A DNA stretch of 64,000 bases from Aliidiomarina soli (GCF_003986975.1 NZ_PIPO01000004.1:248001-312000), one strand, 5' to 3'; positions 1 through 9,200 are shown, counted from the first letter of the stretch. Program-made: numbers and translations. The notes: generated by a model from the letters alone, not told the origin.

Positions 1-31
1 TGCAGACTACCTGATTGCGCTGGCCCGTTAG
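1..31 (+). CDS. 3' end of a truncated gene (unknown)
   Basis: An open frame enters from the left edge and ends at a TAG at 29-31. Only nine complete codons are visible, reading ADYLIALAR. It would converge on the minus-strand solute-binding protein gene that ends at 41, a normal arrangement. The piece is too short to assign a family, and the frame may be fortuitous. Confidence 0.3.
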   Translation, partial: ADYLIALAR

Positions 32-40
32 GAAAACAGG

Positions 41-898
41 TTAGAGAAACGGGATCTGGACACTGCTTTCAGACCACAGGCGCAGGCTCTCCATAAAGCG
101 GGGGTCGCGCCGGATATCCGTCAGTTGCTGATTTATCTCGTTAATAAGGGCCCGGCCCCAGGCATTATTGGTGCAACCAATGGCACCAATGACATGCTCG
201 CCACTGGTTTCTGCAATTTCAATAAACTCCAGCGGATCGCCGCTGGTTCGCTGATGGTAGGCTAACAAACCCTGGTAATCGATGGTGTAGTCGACCCGAC
301 CCGCCAGAATCATTTCCAATACAGCCGTAGTGGCGTTTTCACCGGTACGGATCACCCGATAACTGCTCTGCCCTTCATGCATATCGAGTAAGTTTTGCAG
401 CTCGCCGTAGCGACGGCCGGCGGGGTGGCCAAGCCGATAGTCATTACTTTGCAGTAACTCTTCAAGCACCACGGGATCACCGAACAGTTGGCGTAGTCGG
501 GCGGCTGTCTCTGGTCGGGTGATAATGCCGTGGGGTTGATAGGTATGTGTAGGATCACTAAACCAGGTCGGTGCTGCCATGCTGTTAGCGCGATGGATCA
601 TGCAGGGGAAGCATTGATTTACATTACGCTCGAATTGCACCCCAATTCGGGTTTGAGGCATGACGATGCGCGACATACGGCGTTCCGGTAGGGCATCCTC
701 GACGGCAAGCATCAGACTGTCACAGATCCCTTGTCCCTGATAAGGACCCTCGACAATATGAAACGGAGGCGCTGTATTTAGCGCCCAGTGAAGACTATAA
801 CTTTGCTGCGACTGACTCAGTTGCTGGCCGGCCTGACTAACCGAAAGCAACAGACTCATACCAAGCAGCAGGAATGATCCGGCTTTTACCTGTTTCAT
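41..898 (-). CDS. Periplasmic solute-binding protein (SBP_bac_3-like, TIGR02285-type)
   Basis: A 285-residue protein with a clear Sec signal peptide (residues about 1-23, hydrophobic core LLLGMSLLLSV, likely cut after SQA). After it comes the APPFHI segment and GQGICD, typical of the extracellular solute-binding family 3 subgroup often labelled TIGR02285. Such proteins bind small ligands such as amino acids in the periplasm. No permease or ATPase gene lies beside it, so it may serve a distant transporter or act as an orphan sensor; the ligand cannot be told from sequence. The start at 898 is the first ATG ahead of the signal peptide. The upstream gap holds an AT-rich inverted repeat (955-978). 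Confidence 0.75.
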   Translation of the reverse strand: MKQVKAGSFLLLGMSLLLSVSQAGQQLSQSQQSYSLHWALNTAPPFHIVEGPYQGQGICDSLMLAVEDALPERRMSRIVMPQTRIGVQFERNVNQCFPCMIHRANSMAAPTWFSDPTHTYQPHGIITRPETAARLRQLFGDPVVLEELLQSNDYRLGHPAGRRYGELQNLLDMHEGQSSYRVIRTGENATTAVLEMILAGRVDYTIDYQGLLAYHQRTSGDPLEFIEIAETSGEHVIGAIGCTNNAWGRALINEINQQLTDIRRDPRFMESLRLWSESSVQIPFL

Positions 899-954
899 AT
901 CTTCAATGTAAAAGCCAGTTAACTAAAATGCAATAAAATGAGCCGTTTTGTTTA

Positions 955-978
955 TATCAAATGGTATTTAATTTGATA
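955..978. promoter_or_regulatory. AT-rich inverted repeat upstream of the solute-binding protein gene
   Basis: Arms TATCAAAT (955-962) and ATTTGATA (971-978) are perfectly complementary with an 8-base spacer. The site lies about 60 bases upstream of the start at 898, in the 135-base gap between two minus-strand genes. Position and symmetry suit a dimeric repressor or activator site, but no regulator can be named. A weak hairpin is the alternative. Confidence 0.35.
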
Positions 979-1033
979 AATTTTGTTACTTCATGTGTCA
1001 ATTTCCAGATCGCCTGTAATGCTGGCTGCAATG

Positions 1034-1789
1034 TTAAGCCCAGTACTGCTCCATCGTAATATTGCCTGGCTTACGGCGCAGGTGCTTTTCCAGGCCCTTG
1101 GCTTTAAGCGCGGTCCGCGCATCCTGAATCATCGCCGGATTACCGCATAGCATAATCTGGGCCTGTGAATTGAAGACGGCTTTGCAGGCGTGCTCCAGTT
1201 CACCTGAATCAACTAACGCGGGAATTCGCCCGTGCAGCATGGTCGGCTGATGTTGATGGTGCTCGCGGCTCAACACTGGCTGGTAATAAAACTGCTGCGG
1301 TTTTTTTTGCTGCAGCGCCTGCAACCAGTCCCGGTAGCACAGGTCAGCCGAGCTGCGGACTCCATGAACGAGACGGATTCGGCGGAAATTCTGCCATACC
1401 TGTTCACCTTTAAGGATCGATAGGTAAGGACCAATCCCTGTGCCTGTTGCCAGTAACCATAAGGTCTCCCCTTCGGGGACATGGTCAAGCGTAAAGAAGC
1501 CGCTGGGGTGGCTGTTAAGAAGGATCCGGTCTCCGGCCTGAAGCTTAGCGAGCCGCGGCGAGAGGTCGCCGTCGGGGACTACGGCGATAACGAATTCGAG
1601 TGTTTCTGTGCCCGGCGCACTGACCATTGAGTAGGCTCTCGCCAGCGGCTCACCATCGTTGCCAGGCAAGCCAATACGGGCGAACTGACCCGCTTTAAAA
1701 CTAAAGTGCGGGCTGTTGATCCGCAAACTTAGTAAACCGGAGTGCCAGTGCCTGACACTCTCAACCGTGGTTTCCATCCAGGTGCTCAT
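1034..1789 (-). CDS. fpr: Ferredoxin/flavodoxin--NADP+ reductase
   Basis: This 251-residue FAD enzyme passes electrons between NADPH and ferredoxin or flavodoxin in the cytoplasm and contributes to oxidative-stress defence. Visible motifs are the FAD-binding RAYSMVS (residues 51-57), the NADP-binding ATGTGIGP (114-121), the CGNP segment near residue 207 and the C-terminal EQYW tail close to that of E. coli Fpr (248 residues). The start at 1789 (MSTWMETTV) aligns with the E. coli start and has a GAGG seven bases upstream; an ATG four codons earlier is less likely. It sits alone, behind the divergently transcribed alpha/beta hydrolase. Confidence 0.93.
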   Translation of the reverse strand: MSTWMETTVESVRHWHSGLLSLRINSPHFSFKAGQFARIGLPGNDGEPLARAYSMVSAPGTETLEFVIAVVPDGDLSPRLAKLQAGDRILLNSHPSGFFTLDHVPEGETLWLLATGTGIGPYLSILKGEQVWQNFRRIRLVHGVRSSADLCYRDWLQALQQKKPQQFYYQPVLSREHHQHQPTMLHGRIPALVDSGELEHACKAVFNSQAQIMLCGNPAMIQDARTALKAKGLEKHLRRKPGNITMEQYWA

Positions 1790-1817
1790 CAAATTCCTCA
1801 ACGTTGGACGACAGCTT

Positions 1818-1847
1818 TTGCTGTTATTCTCATGATTGGCGTATATT
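1818..1847 (+). promoter_or_regulatory. Candidate sigma-70 promoter for the alpha/beta hydrolase
   Basis: TTGCTG at 1818-1823 and TATATT at 1842-1847 are separated by 18 bases, and lie about 45 bases before the ATG at 1892 in the divergent gap with fpr. Both boxes are imperfect, so this is a positional suggestion. Confidence 0.4.
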
Positions 1848-1891
1848 AGGCCTTTACTGGCGCCGATTTACAACAGACAAAAGGTAGCAAT

Positions 1892-2875
1892 ATGTGCAGC
1901 AACGAGGCTCAGGGTAAGGAAAAAGGCGATTCTCAGCCAGCGGATTTGGCCGACCAGTTACTGCTTGACTGGGTACCCTGGCAGTTCCAGAGCCAGTACG
2001 GATTTACTTTACGCGGCCAGCGCACCCGGCCGCGAGGCCTGCCGGTGGTGCACTTCATTCATGGTAATAGTTACTCCGGGCTGACCTATTTGCCGTTGCT
2101 GCAGGCGCTGTACCCTTACTTCGATATTTTCCTGCACGATGCCCAAGGCCACGGCGATAGTGATGAAGGTGGCCGTTTTATCGGCTGGAATGAAAGTGCT
2201 GAGCTGGCGGTTGAAGTGGCAGAGCGAATAGTAAAGCCGACCTATGGGGCCGTCCCTGTGATTGGTATGGGTCACAGTTTTGGCGGTATTCTGACACTAT
2301 TGATGAGCCAGCTTCAGCCGCACTTATTTGACCGTTTGATCCTGCTCGACCCGATCCTTTTTCCACGGCGTATGCTATTGCCGATGAGAGTGCTTAGCGG
2401 ATTGCACCTTTACCAGCTCAACCCGTACGCAAAACGTGCGCGTAAACGGCGCAGTGTATGGCCGGATGAAGCGACCGCCTACGCAGGACTGCATCAGCGC
2501 GGTATGTTTAAAGGTTGGCAGGATGATGCGTTGCGTGCCTACGTTAAACACGCCATGCATGAAGGCGCGGACGGACAGTGGCAACTTAAATGCTCGCCTG
2601 GCCGGGAAGCTGAAATTTTTAGTTCCTACGCGCGAGGGCTTTGGCCTTACATCGGCAAACGACTGGCAGTGCCCACGGAGGTGTGGGCTGGGCTGCAAAC
2701 ATACCCCTTTGTCCGCGGCTCACTGCAGCGCTGGCAAAGCATGACGGATCGGGTCACCTTGCATTGGCTTGAGGGCGGTCATTGTTTTATGCAGGAAGAT
2801 CCGCAGCGAACCGCCAACCAGGTGTTGGCGGCTTTAACTGCGTTGATTAAGCCGGAGCCTGTGGTGACTGAATAG
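1892..2875 (+). CDS. Alpha/beta hydrolase
   Basis: A 327-residue alpha/beta-hydrolase-fold protein. Evidence: the oxyanion-side HGNSYSG (about residue 57), the nucleophile elbow GHSFGG (near residue 128), an acid after strand 6 and a late histidine in LEGGHCFMQEDP. There is no signal peptide, so it probably acts in the cytoplasm on a small ester or acyl substrate that sequence does not reveal. Its ATG has an AAGG about eight bases upstream. The 3' end runs 29 bases into the 3' end of the convergent M48 peptidase gene, so the two genes share coding DNA on opposite strands. Confidence 0.82.
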   Translation: MCSNEAQGKEKGDSQPADLADQLLLDWVPWQFQSQYGFTLRGQRTRPRGLPVVHFIHGNSYSGLTYLPLLQALYPYFDIFLHDAQGHGDSDEGGRFIGWNESAELAVEVAERIVKPTYGAVPVIGMGHSFGGILTLLMSQLQPHLFDRLILLDPILFPRRMLLPMRVLSGLHLYQLNPYAKRARKRRSVWPDEATAYAGLHQRGMFKGWQDDALRAYVKHAMHEGADGQWQLKCSPGREAEIFSSYARGLWPYIGKRLAVPTEVWAGLQTYPFVRGSLQRWQSMTDRVTLHWLEGGHCFMQEDPQRTANQVLAALTALIKPEPVVTE

Positions 2876-4727
2876 CAGGCAGCTCTGGTAGCGGCTCACC
2901 GATGCAGGCGCACAAGGTAAACAGCAATTTTTGCTCGACCGGATTAATAGTCCCATCCGCCTGGGCACAGGCAACCCAGGCATTTACCAGGCGTTCTTTT
3001 TCCAGCGCCTGCCATTGGTCAATACGGGTTAACGAATCGCTTAAGTCGCTGAAATTAAGCATATCGGCGGGGTAACTGTCGAGATCGGCTGCGAACAGGT
3101 CAGCCCCCTGGCGAAATGCTTTAGCACTTGCTTGATCGTCTTGATGCCCATAGTGGGCCAGCACCGATAAGGTTAATTTGGCATCATGCTGGCGACGGCG
3201 TTTGTAGCCGCGGACGTTCAGTTCGTTGCGTGCATGTTCTCCTTTCAGATAGCGCCAGACCACCTGATAGAGGCACCACTCGTAGAGGCTGACTTTGGCA
3301 TCAACGTCAATAACCGCCTGCATGGTTTGTAAGAAGCGATCTGCACTGCGGCTGTCCATCATTTTCAATGCCGGCATGAGTAGCTCGGTCATTGGTAGTT
3401 GTTGCTCCATCGGCTGCGCTTTAATGCTGTCGATGTGGGCCACCACGTCGTCGTAAAGCACGTCCGAGACCCGTTCATTTAACAGCGCTAACTGCTGAGT
3501 ACGGGTTGCTTCATCCTCACTGAGCAGTAACGTCAAGACCAGTGCTTTGGCGTGCTCCGGATCGCGGGCGTCGGCAACCACATCCTCCGGCAGGTCGAAG
3601 GCAACCGCCATCGCGGTAAGGCGTTCGACAAACGCCTGCGAGGTTGCTTTCTGATCCGATTCTTTCGCTGGTATATCCGGACGCGCTTCCGCATTCGCCT
3701 GGTAGTTGCCGTCCCACTGTGGCATAAGCCTTTTTATGCGGTCACCCAGTGGCGGGTGAGTGGCCATCACTGACATAAATTTACCCACAGCCTGACTGAA
3801 AAACAGGTGGCTGGCTTCATCCGCATTCGGGCTTTCTACTTTGCTACCTGAACCACGCTTTTGTGCTACGCCGATCTGTTGTAGCGCACCAGCGAGCGCT
3901 TCTGGTTCGCGGGTGAACTGAGCCGCTGACGCATCAGCCAGGTATTCGCGTTGGCGGCTTACTGCGGCTTTAATCACATTGCCAAACAGGACGCCGATCC
4001 CACCTAGTATCAGTAAACCCAGGCCCAGTAGAGGTAACGCAGCATTTTTGCCATCGCTGCGGCGACCGCCAAGGGCACCAAAGCGCAACAACAGATAGCC
4101 AGCATGAGAAATAAACAAAATACCGTTGAGGATCGCAATGATACGAATATTCAGGCGCATATCGCCATTCAGAATATGCGCAATTTCGTGCGCTATCACG
4201 CCCTGTAACTGAGCCCGGGACAGCTTTTCTGCGCAGCCCCGGGTAATCCCAATCACCGCATCGCGGGGACTGTAACCGGCAGCGAAGGCATTAATAGCTG
4301 GCTCCTGGTCGAGCAGGTACACCGGAGGCACCGGCATATTGGCCGCGATGGCCATTTCTTCCACCACATTGAGCACTTTGCGCTCAAGCGGGTCGCGGCT
4401 ATCAGGGCTTAACCGGCGTCCGCCCAATTGCTCTGCGACTACTTTTCCGCCGGGCCGTAATACCATCCATTTGTATAGCACCGCAAAACCAATCGCCGAT
4501 AAAGCGACGCCCGCGGAGGCAATAATGACATCCCATGCCAGATACCAGTCTGCGCCAGTCTGCGTGTAGGCGGCTGTTTCCTGGTATTGAATACCGCCCA
4601 GAAAGTAAGACACCAGCACCGCAACCAGACTGACTAGCAACACCACAGCGAGGGTAAATAAAATGCCTAAAAGTCGGGTATTGCGTCGGGCGACATCCTG
4701 ATGATGAAAAAAATTCATAGCACTCAT
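2847..4727 (-). CDS. M48 family (HtpX-like) membrane zinc metallopeptidase with long C-terminal extension
   Basis: A 626-residue protein. Two hydrophobic segments near residues 19-42 and 64-90 anchor an M48 peptidase domain with the zinc motif HEIAH (180-184); a third hydrophobic stretch follows near 230-250 and HPPLGDRI closes the peptidase core. HtpX-type enzymes degrade damaged membrane proteins. From about residue 345 there is a long extra helical region whose end (near 585-615, with QADGTINPVEQKLLF) looks like a TerB-type helical domain. E. coli HtpX is less than half this length. The gene follows lemA by 13 bases, a common pairing of LemA with an M48 peptidase, suggesting an operon. Confidence 0.85.
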   Translation of the reverse strand: MSAMNFFHHQDVARRNTRLLGILFTLAVVLLVSLVAVLVSYFLGGIQYQETAAYTQTGADWYLAWDVIIASAGVALSAIGFAVLYKWMVLRPGGKVVAEQLGGRRLSPDSRDPLERKVLNVVEEMAIAANMPVPPVYLLDQEPAINAFAAGYSPRDAVIGITRGCAEKLSRAQLQGVIAHEIAHILNGDMRLNIRIIAILNGILFISHAGYLLLRFGALGGRRSDGKNAALPLLGLGLLILGGIGVLFGNVIKAAVSRQREYLADASAAQFTREPEALAGALQQIGVAQKRGSGSKVESPNADEASHLFFSQAVGKFMSVMATHPPLGDRIKRLMPQWDGNYQANAEARPDIPAKESDQKATSQAFVERLTAMAVAFDLPEDVVADARDPEHAKALVLTLLLSEDEATRTQQLALLNERVSDVLYDDVVAHIDSIKAQPMEQQLPMTELLMPALKMMDSRSADRFLQTMQAVIDVDAKVSLYEWCLYQVVWRYLKGEHARNELNVRGYKRRRQHDAKLTLSVLAHYGHQDDQASAKAFRQGADLFAADLDSYPADMLNFSDLSDSLTRIDQWQALEKERLVNAWVACAQADGTINPVEQKLLFTLCACIGEPLPELPAIQSPQAPA

Positions 4728-4740
4728 GAGTTAGCCTGTT

Positions 4741-5337
4741 TTAGAACGACACCTTAGGTGCTTGCTGAATTTGCTCGCTGTCTTCAAATTCCAGCAGGCT
4801 CGCATCTTCGCCATGGCCAACGACGCCAGCAATGGCAACCTGTGGAAATGACTGACGATAGGTGTTGTAGGTCATGACGGCGTCATTGTATGCCTGGCGT
4901 GAGAACGCGACCCGGTTTTCGGTACTGGTCAGTTCTTCGCTGAGTTGCTGCATGTTTTGGCTGGCTTTCAGATCCGGGTAGGCTTCCATCACTACATTCA
5001 ACCGGCCTAAGGCACTGGTTAACTGGCCTTCAGCGCCACTCAGGGCGCCCATCGCGGCTTTGTCACCCGGTGCTTCGGATGCTTGTTGTAATGCAGAGGT
5101 GGCCTGATTACGTGCCTCGGTGACCGCTTCCAGCGTGCCCCGTTCATGGCTTAGGTAGCCTTTGGCCGTTTCAACCAGATTGGGGATCAGGTCGTGACGT
5201 CGTTTAAGCTGAACTTCAATCTGCGCAAATGCATTTTTGAAGCGGTTCTTTAACGAGACTAACTGGTTGTATATCCGAACGAGCCAAAATACCAGGATGA
5301 CGGCAATGGCGATGAGAACCCAGGCTGCAATAGACAT
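4741..5337 (-). CDS. lemA: LemA family protein
   Basis: A 198-residue protein with one N-terminal membrane segment (about 4-20) and the family signature around HDLIPNLVETAKGY, followed by long amphipathic helices and FSRQAYNDAVMTYN. LemA proteins expose a small C-terminal tail and a helical bundle on the cytoplasmic or periplasmic side of the membrane; the biochemical role is unsettled. It is the first gene of a two-gene unit with the M48 peptidase, which suggests a scaffold or substrate-adaptor job for that protease. The gene diverges from gmk. Confidence 0.9.
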   Translation of the reverse strand: MSIAAWVLIAIAVILVFWLVRIYNQLVSLKNRFKNAFAQIEVQLKRRHDLIPNLVETAKGYLSHERGTLEAVTEARNQATSALQQASEAPGDKAAMGALSGAEGQLTSALGRLNVVMEAYPDLKASQNMQQLSEELTSTENRVAFSRQAYNDAVMTYNTYRQSFPQVAIAGVVGHGEDASLLEFEDSEQIQQAPKVSF

Positions 5338-5483
5338 GGCGGTACCTTTTTAAGTGAACGAAATACTACTACTGAGAAAATAGCAGTTTTATGGCATCCA
5401 GCATATCCGAATAGTGGAGTTTTTGCTGGTTTCGATGTACTTTATGTTGCAACTTTTTAGCCAGCAAAGTTGTGGACCCCCGT

Positions 5484-6113
5484 ATGAGTAAAGTAAGTGG
5501 TAACTTATTTGTGATTGCCGCTCCCAGTGGAGCAGGTAAATCGAGCATGATCGACGCCTTGCTTAGGCGTCACCGGAAGGGGTCAATGCAGGTCTCGGTC
5601 AGTACTACCACGCGTAAACCAAGGCCTGGCGAGAAAGACGGCGAACATTACTTCTTTGTTGATGAAGAAACCTTCTTGCAGCAGGTCGACGCTGGTAATT
5701 TCTATGAGCATGCCAAAGTATTCGACCATTATTATGGCACCTCGCGGCATGTTATCGAGGATACCCTGGCCAGTGGCGTGGATGTGTTTCTGGATATCGA
5801 CTGGCAGGGTGCCCGTCAGGTAAAGGCAGCATACCCTGGCGTGCACACGGTATTTATTTTGCCGCCCTCAAACGCTGAGCTTGAACGCCGCTTACGCATC
5901 CGCGGTCAGGACAGTGACGAAGTCATCGCCCGACGGATGGCCAAAGCGCAGCATGAAATGGCCCATTATGGTGAGTTTGGCTATATCATTGTCAACGAAG
6001 TGTTTGATGACTCTGTTGACCAGCTTGAGCACATTGTTTTGAGCCAGCGCCTACGTCGTTCCAAGCAGCAAATTCGCTATCGCGAAATTCTGCAGGATTT
6101 GCTTGCAGAATAG
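5484..6113 (+). CDS. gmk: Guanylate kinase
   Basis: This 209-residue enzyme phosphorylates GMP to GDP with ATP. The P-loop is APSGAGKSS (residues 13-21); the GMP-binding STTTRKPRPGEKDG and YGTS follow, and RIRGQDS marks the lid. The open frame begins at an upstream GTG (5472), but the ATG at 5484 gives the standard N-terminus and the length of E. coli Gmk. It precedes rpoZ and spoT, the usual gammaproteobacterial order linking guanine nucleotide supply to (p)ppGpp control. Confidence 0.96.
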   Translation: MSKVSGNLFVIAAPSGAGKSSMIDALLRRHRKGSMQVSVSTTTRKPRPGEKDGEHYFFVDEETFLQQVDAGNFYEHAKVFDHYYGTSRHVIEDTLASGVDVFLDIDWQGARQVKAAYPGVHTVFILPPSNAELERRLRIRGQDSDEVIARRMAKAQHEMAHYGEFGYIIVNEVFDDSVDQLEHIVLSQRLRRSKQQIRYREILQDLLAE

Positions 6114-6187
6114 GCCTTGGCGGAATCGATTATTTTCAGTACAATAAGCGCCCTTTTTTAAGAATAACCTAACTGTGGAGTGTTGAG

Positions 6188-6469
6188 ATGGCACGGGTTA
6201 CTGTAGAAGACGCTGTAGATCGTATTGGCAACCGGTTTGATCTGGTGCTGGTCGCAGCACGCCGCGCACGTCAGATAGCTAATCAGGGCAAAGCGCCACT
6301 GGTTGAGACGCACAATGAAAAAGCCACCGTTATTGCTTTGCGTGAAATTGAAGCGGGCCTGATTGATGCAGCTCGTCTTGAAAAAGAAGAGCAGGTAGCT
6401 CGGTACGAAAGCGATGAGGCAGAAATGGCAGCGGTTGCCGCATTACGCAACCCACAAAACCAGGAATAA
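6188..6469 (+). CDS. rpoZ: RNA polymerase omega subunit
   Basis: A 93-residue omega subunit, which binds beta' and is part of a (p)ppGpp site on RNA polymerase. It begins [29 protein letters not shown], the conserved omega start, and has the usual length. Its ATG lies behind a GGAGTGTTGAG ribosome-binding region. It is followed by a factor-independent terminator (6491-6522), so spoT downstream probably also has its own promoter. Confidence 0.97.
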   Translation: MARVTVEDAVDRIGNRFDLVLVAARRARQIANQGKAPLVETHNEKATVIALREIEAGLIDAARLEKEEQVARYESDEAEMAAVAALRNPQNQE

Positions 6470-6490
6470 CCTTTCCGCAGTAAGTAGTTA

Positions 6491-6522
6491 AAAGCGCCTG
6501 CTGGCTTCAGCGGGCGTTTTTT
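6491..6522 (+). terminator. Rho-independent terminator after rpoZ
   Basis: An AAA-GCGCCTGCTG arm (6491-6503) pairs with CAGCGGGCGTTT (6508-6519), with G-U wobbles, around a GCTT loop. A run of T residues follows to 6522. It sits just behind the rpoZ stop. Confidence 0.8.
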
Positions 6523-6655
6523 GTTTGTGCCCGGCTAGCGTAGGAAAGCATTGGCATTTGCAAGGATTCCTCGTATTCTGAGAAAAAGCGCAAAGATTCG
6601 CTTCTGTTGATGTAATCATCACTGTAGTACTAGCTGTAAAAAAGAGGCGTGGGCC

Positions 6656-8773
6656 GTGTATTTATTTGAAGGACTTAAAAATCAGGTTTCAGCATACTTG
6701 CCACCAGAGCAGGTAGACCGTATCTATGAGGCCTTTAAAGTATCTTTCGATGCGCACGGTGATCAGAAGCGGCAAAGTGGAGAACCCTACATCACCCACC
6801 CGGTGGCGGTGGCAGGGATCCTCGCGGATATGCGGCTGGACCATGAAACGCTGATGGCGGCGTTGCTTCACGACGTGATTGAAGACACCCCACTGTCGAA
6901 AGAAGATCTGGCTGAGTTATTTGGCGCCACTGTGGCCGAACTGGTCGAGGGCGTGTCGAAGCTCGATAAACTCAAGTTTTCCTCGAAAGAAGAACTGCAG
7001 ACCGAGAATTACCGCAAGATGATCATGGCGATGACCCAGGATATCCGGGTGATCCTGATCAAGCTTGCCGACCGCACTCACAACATGCGTACTATCAGCC
7101 ACTTACGGCCTGACAAGCGGCGACGTATTGCCCGTGAAACCCTCGATATTTTTGCACCTTTGGCACATCGCCTGGGTATCCATAACATCAAAAATGAACT
7201 GGAAACCCTGGGTTTTAAAGCCATGTACCCAATGCGGGCACGCTTTTTAGAAAGTGAAGTGAAAAAGGCCCGCGGTAACCGCAAAGAGTTGCTTGCACGG
7301 GTACGCAAAGAAATTATTACCCGGCTCGAAGAGATCGGCATTGACGCCCGGGTTTATGGGCGCGAAAAGCATCTGCACAGTATTTACCGCAAAATGCGCA
7401 ATAAAGAGCTGAACTTTGATCAGGTGATGGACATTTATGCCTTCCGGGTGGTGGTTGACTCAGTCGATACCTGCTACCGGGTGATTGGTGCCGTGCATAA
7501 TTTGTATAAGCCGATTGAAACCCGGTTTAAAGATTACATAGCGATTCCCAAGTCCAATGGCTATCAGTCGTTGCACACGTCGTTGAAAGGGCCTCATGGG
7601 GTGCCGGTGGAAATCCAGGTGCGCACCGAAGAAATGGATCTGATGGCGGACCGCGGCGTTGCGGCCCACTGGTTTTATAAAAACTCCGATGAAAGTGGTA
7701 CCACAGCCCAGGTCCGCGCACAAAAATGGATGCAAAGTCTACTTGAATTGCAGCAAAGTGCGGGTAACTCCTTCGAATTTATTGAAAATGTGAAGTCTGA
7801 GCTGTTTCCCGAAGAGATCTATGTGTTTGCCCCGGATGGGCGCATTGTTGAGTTACCGCAAGGAGCGACAGCGGTCGATTTTGCCTACGCTGTACACACT
7901 GACGTTGGTAATACCTGCATTGGTGCCCGGGTTAATCACAAAGCCTACTCGCTGAGTAAGCCGTTGGAAACGGGGCAGACAGTGGAAATTCGCACTGCCC
8001 CAGGGTCGCGGCCTAATATTGCGTGGCTGAATTTTGTGGTAACCGGTAAAGCGCGGGCGAAAATTCGCCAGGTGCTGAAAAGCCAGGAAGCGGATGATGC
8101 CCGCCTGCTTGGCGAACGTCTGTTGCGAGCGGCGTTGGGCGCAGTTAATTTCGATGATATTAGCGACCAGGAGTACGAGCGGGTTGCCAAAGAGATGAAG
8201 CGCGATAGTAAAGAGCTACTTATCCGTGACATTGGGCTTGGTAACTTGATGAGTGTAGCAGTAGCCCGGCGCCTGGTGGGTGACTCGGAAGGCTTGCGTG
8301 ACGATACGGCAGACGACAATAGCAGTAGTCGCAGTCTTGCTATTAAAGGTGCTGATGGGCTATTGGTTAGTTTCGCTAAATGTTGTCGGCCTATTCCAGG
8401 CGACGACATTATCGCCCACGTCAGTCCGGGCCGCGGCCTCGTGATCCACCGCCGCGAGTGTAAGAATGTGCGCGGGCATGAAGAGGAACCGGGTAAGTAC
8501 TTCCCGGTGCAGTGGGATAACAGACCGGATGCTCAGTTTGTCTCTGAATTGCGGGTTGAAATGGTCAACCATCAGGGCGCCCTGGCGCGGTTAACGTCTA
8601 ACATTGCGAAAACGGGCTGCAATATTCACGGTTTGAAAACCGAGGAAATTGATTCCGGTATTTACTATATTGATGTTGCACTGAGTATTAATGATCGTAA
8701 GCATCTGGCGGCCGTGATGCGTAGCATTCGCAAGATGCCCCATGTGCAACGGGTCTCTCGTTTAAGGAAGTAA
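6656..8773 (+). CDS. spoT: Bifunctional (p)ppGpp synthetase/hydrolase SpoT
   Basis: This 705-residue cytoplasmic enzyme makes and mainly degrades the alarmone (p)ppGpp. Domains in order: HD hydrolase with H72-D73 (LLHDVIEDT), RelA/SpoT synthetase (about 200-350, with YQSLHTS), TGS (about 388-448, EIYVFAPDGR), a conserved Cys-rich helical/zinc-finger-like region (SFAKCCRPIPGDD) and a C-terminal ACT domain (about 630-705). It matches E. coli SpoT (702 residues) along its whole length. The start is a GTG at 6656 behind an AGAGG, giving the same MYLFE start as E. coli. ridA follows three bases after the stop, so the two are cotranscribed; trmH and recG do not follow directly as they do in E. coli. 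Confidence 0.97.
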   Translation: MYLFEGLKNQVSAYLPPEQVDRIYEAFKVSFDAHGDQKRQSGEPYITHPVAVAGILADMRLDHETLMAALLHDVIEDTPLSKEDLAELFGATVAELVEGVSKLDKLKFSSKEELQTENYRKMIMAMTQDIRVILIKLADRTHNMRTISHLRPDKRRRIARETLDIFAPLAHRLGIHNIKNELETLGFKAMYPMRARFLESEVKKARGNRKELLARVRKEIITRLEEIGIDARVYGREKHLHSIYRKMRNKELNFDQVMDIYAFRVVVDSVDTCYRVIGAVHNLYKPIETRFKDYIAIPKSNGYQSLHTSLKGPHGVPVEIQVRTEEMDLMADRGVAAHWFYKNSDESGTTAQVRAQKWMQSLLELQQSAGNSFEFIENVKSELFPEEIYVFAPDGRIVELPQGATAVDFAYAVHTDVGNTCIGARVNHKAYSLSKPLETGQTVEIRTAPGSRPNIAWLNFVVTGKARAKIRQVLKSQEADDARLLGERLLRAALGAVNFDDISDQEYERVAKEMKRDSKELLIRDIGLGNLMSVAVARRLVGDSEGLRDDTADDNSSSRSLAIKGADGLLVSFAKCCRPIPGDDIIAHVSPGRGLVIHRRECKNVRGHEEEPGKYFPVQWDNRPDAQFVSELRVEMVNHQGALARLTSNIAKTGCNIHGLKTEEIDSGIYYIDVALSINDRKHLAAVMRSIRKMPHVQRVSRLRK

Positions 8774-8776
8774 TTC

Positions 8777-9169
8777 ATGTCTAAAGTGATTGTTGCCACC
8801 GACAAAGCGCCGGCGGCTATTGGTACCTATTCGCAAGCAGTAAAGATCGGCACTACCGTGTATTTGTCCGGCCAGATCCCATTGGTTCCGAGCAGCATGG
8901 AATTAGTCAGTGACGATTTTCGTCAACAGGCGGTGCAGGTGTTTCAGAATCTGAGTGCGGTCTGTGAAGCCGCTGGCGGCAAGTTGCAGGATATGGTGAA
9001 GGTCCAGATTTACCTGCCTGACTTAAGCCAGTTTGCTACCGTAAACGAGGTCATGGCGGAATTCTTCGATACGCCATACCCGGCACGAGCGGCGATTGGC
9101 GTGCGCGCGCTGCCGAAAGGCGCCCAGATTGAAATCGACGGCATTATGGAAATCCCCTCCACCAACTAA
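8777..9169 (+). CDS. ridA: RidA family enamine/imine deaminase
   Basis: A 130-residue YjgF/YER057c/UK114 protein. It hydrolyses reactive enamines such as 2-aminoacrylate released by PLP enzymes. Seen: the start [20 protein letters not shown], the LSGQIPL loop and the arginine-bearing [19 protein letters not shown] near the C-terminus that binds the substrate carboxylate. It starts three bases after spoT, whose AGGAAG end serves as its ribosome-binding site. A strong composite hairpin follows. Confidence 0.95.
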   Translation: MSKVIVATDKAPAAIGTYSQAVKIGTTVYLSGQIPLVPSSMELVSDDFRQQAVQVFQNLSAVCEAAGGKLQDMVKVQIYLPDLSQFATVNEVMAEFFDTPYPARAAIGVRALPKGAQIEIDGIMEIPSTN

Positions 9170-9172
9170 TTC

Positions 9173-9200
9173 AACAAACCAGCGCGAACAAACCAGCGCG
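9173..9200 (+). repeat. Tandem 14-bp direct repeat
   Basis: AACAAACCAGCGCG occurs twice back to back at 9173-9186 and 9187-9200, directly after the ridA stop. The second copy merges into the left arm of the following hairpin. It may be a duplication created by replication slippage. Confidence 0.7.

Noticed and set aside
7945-8409. 154-codon minus-strand frame in spoT
   Set aside because: Ser/Arg-rich antisense translation of a conserved gene; shadow frame.
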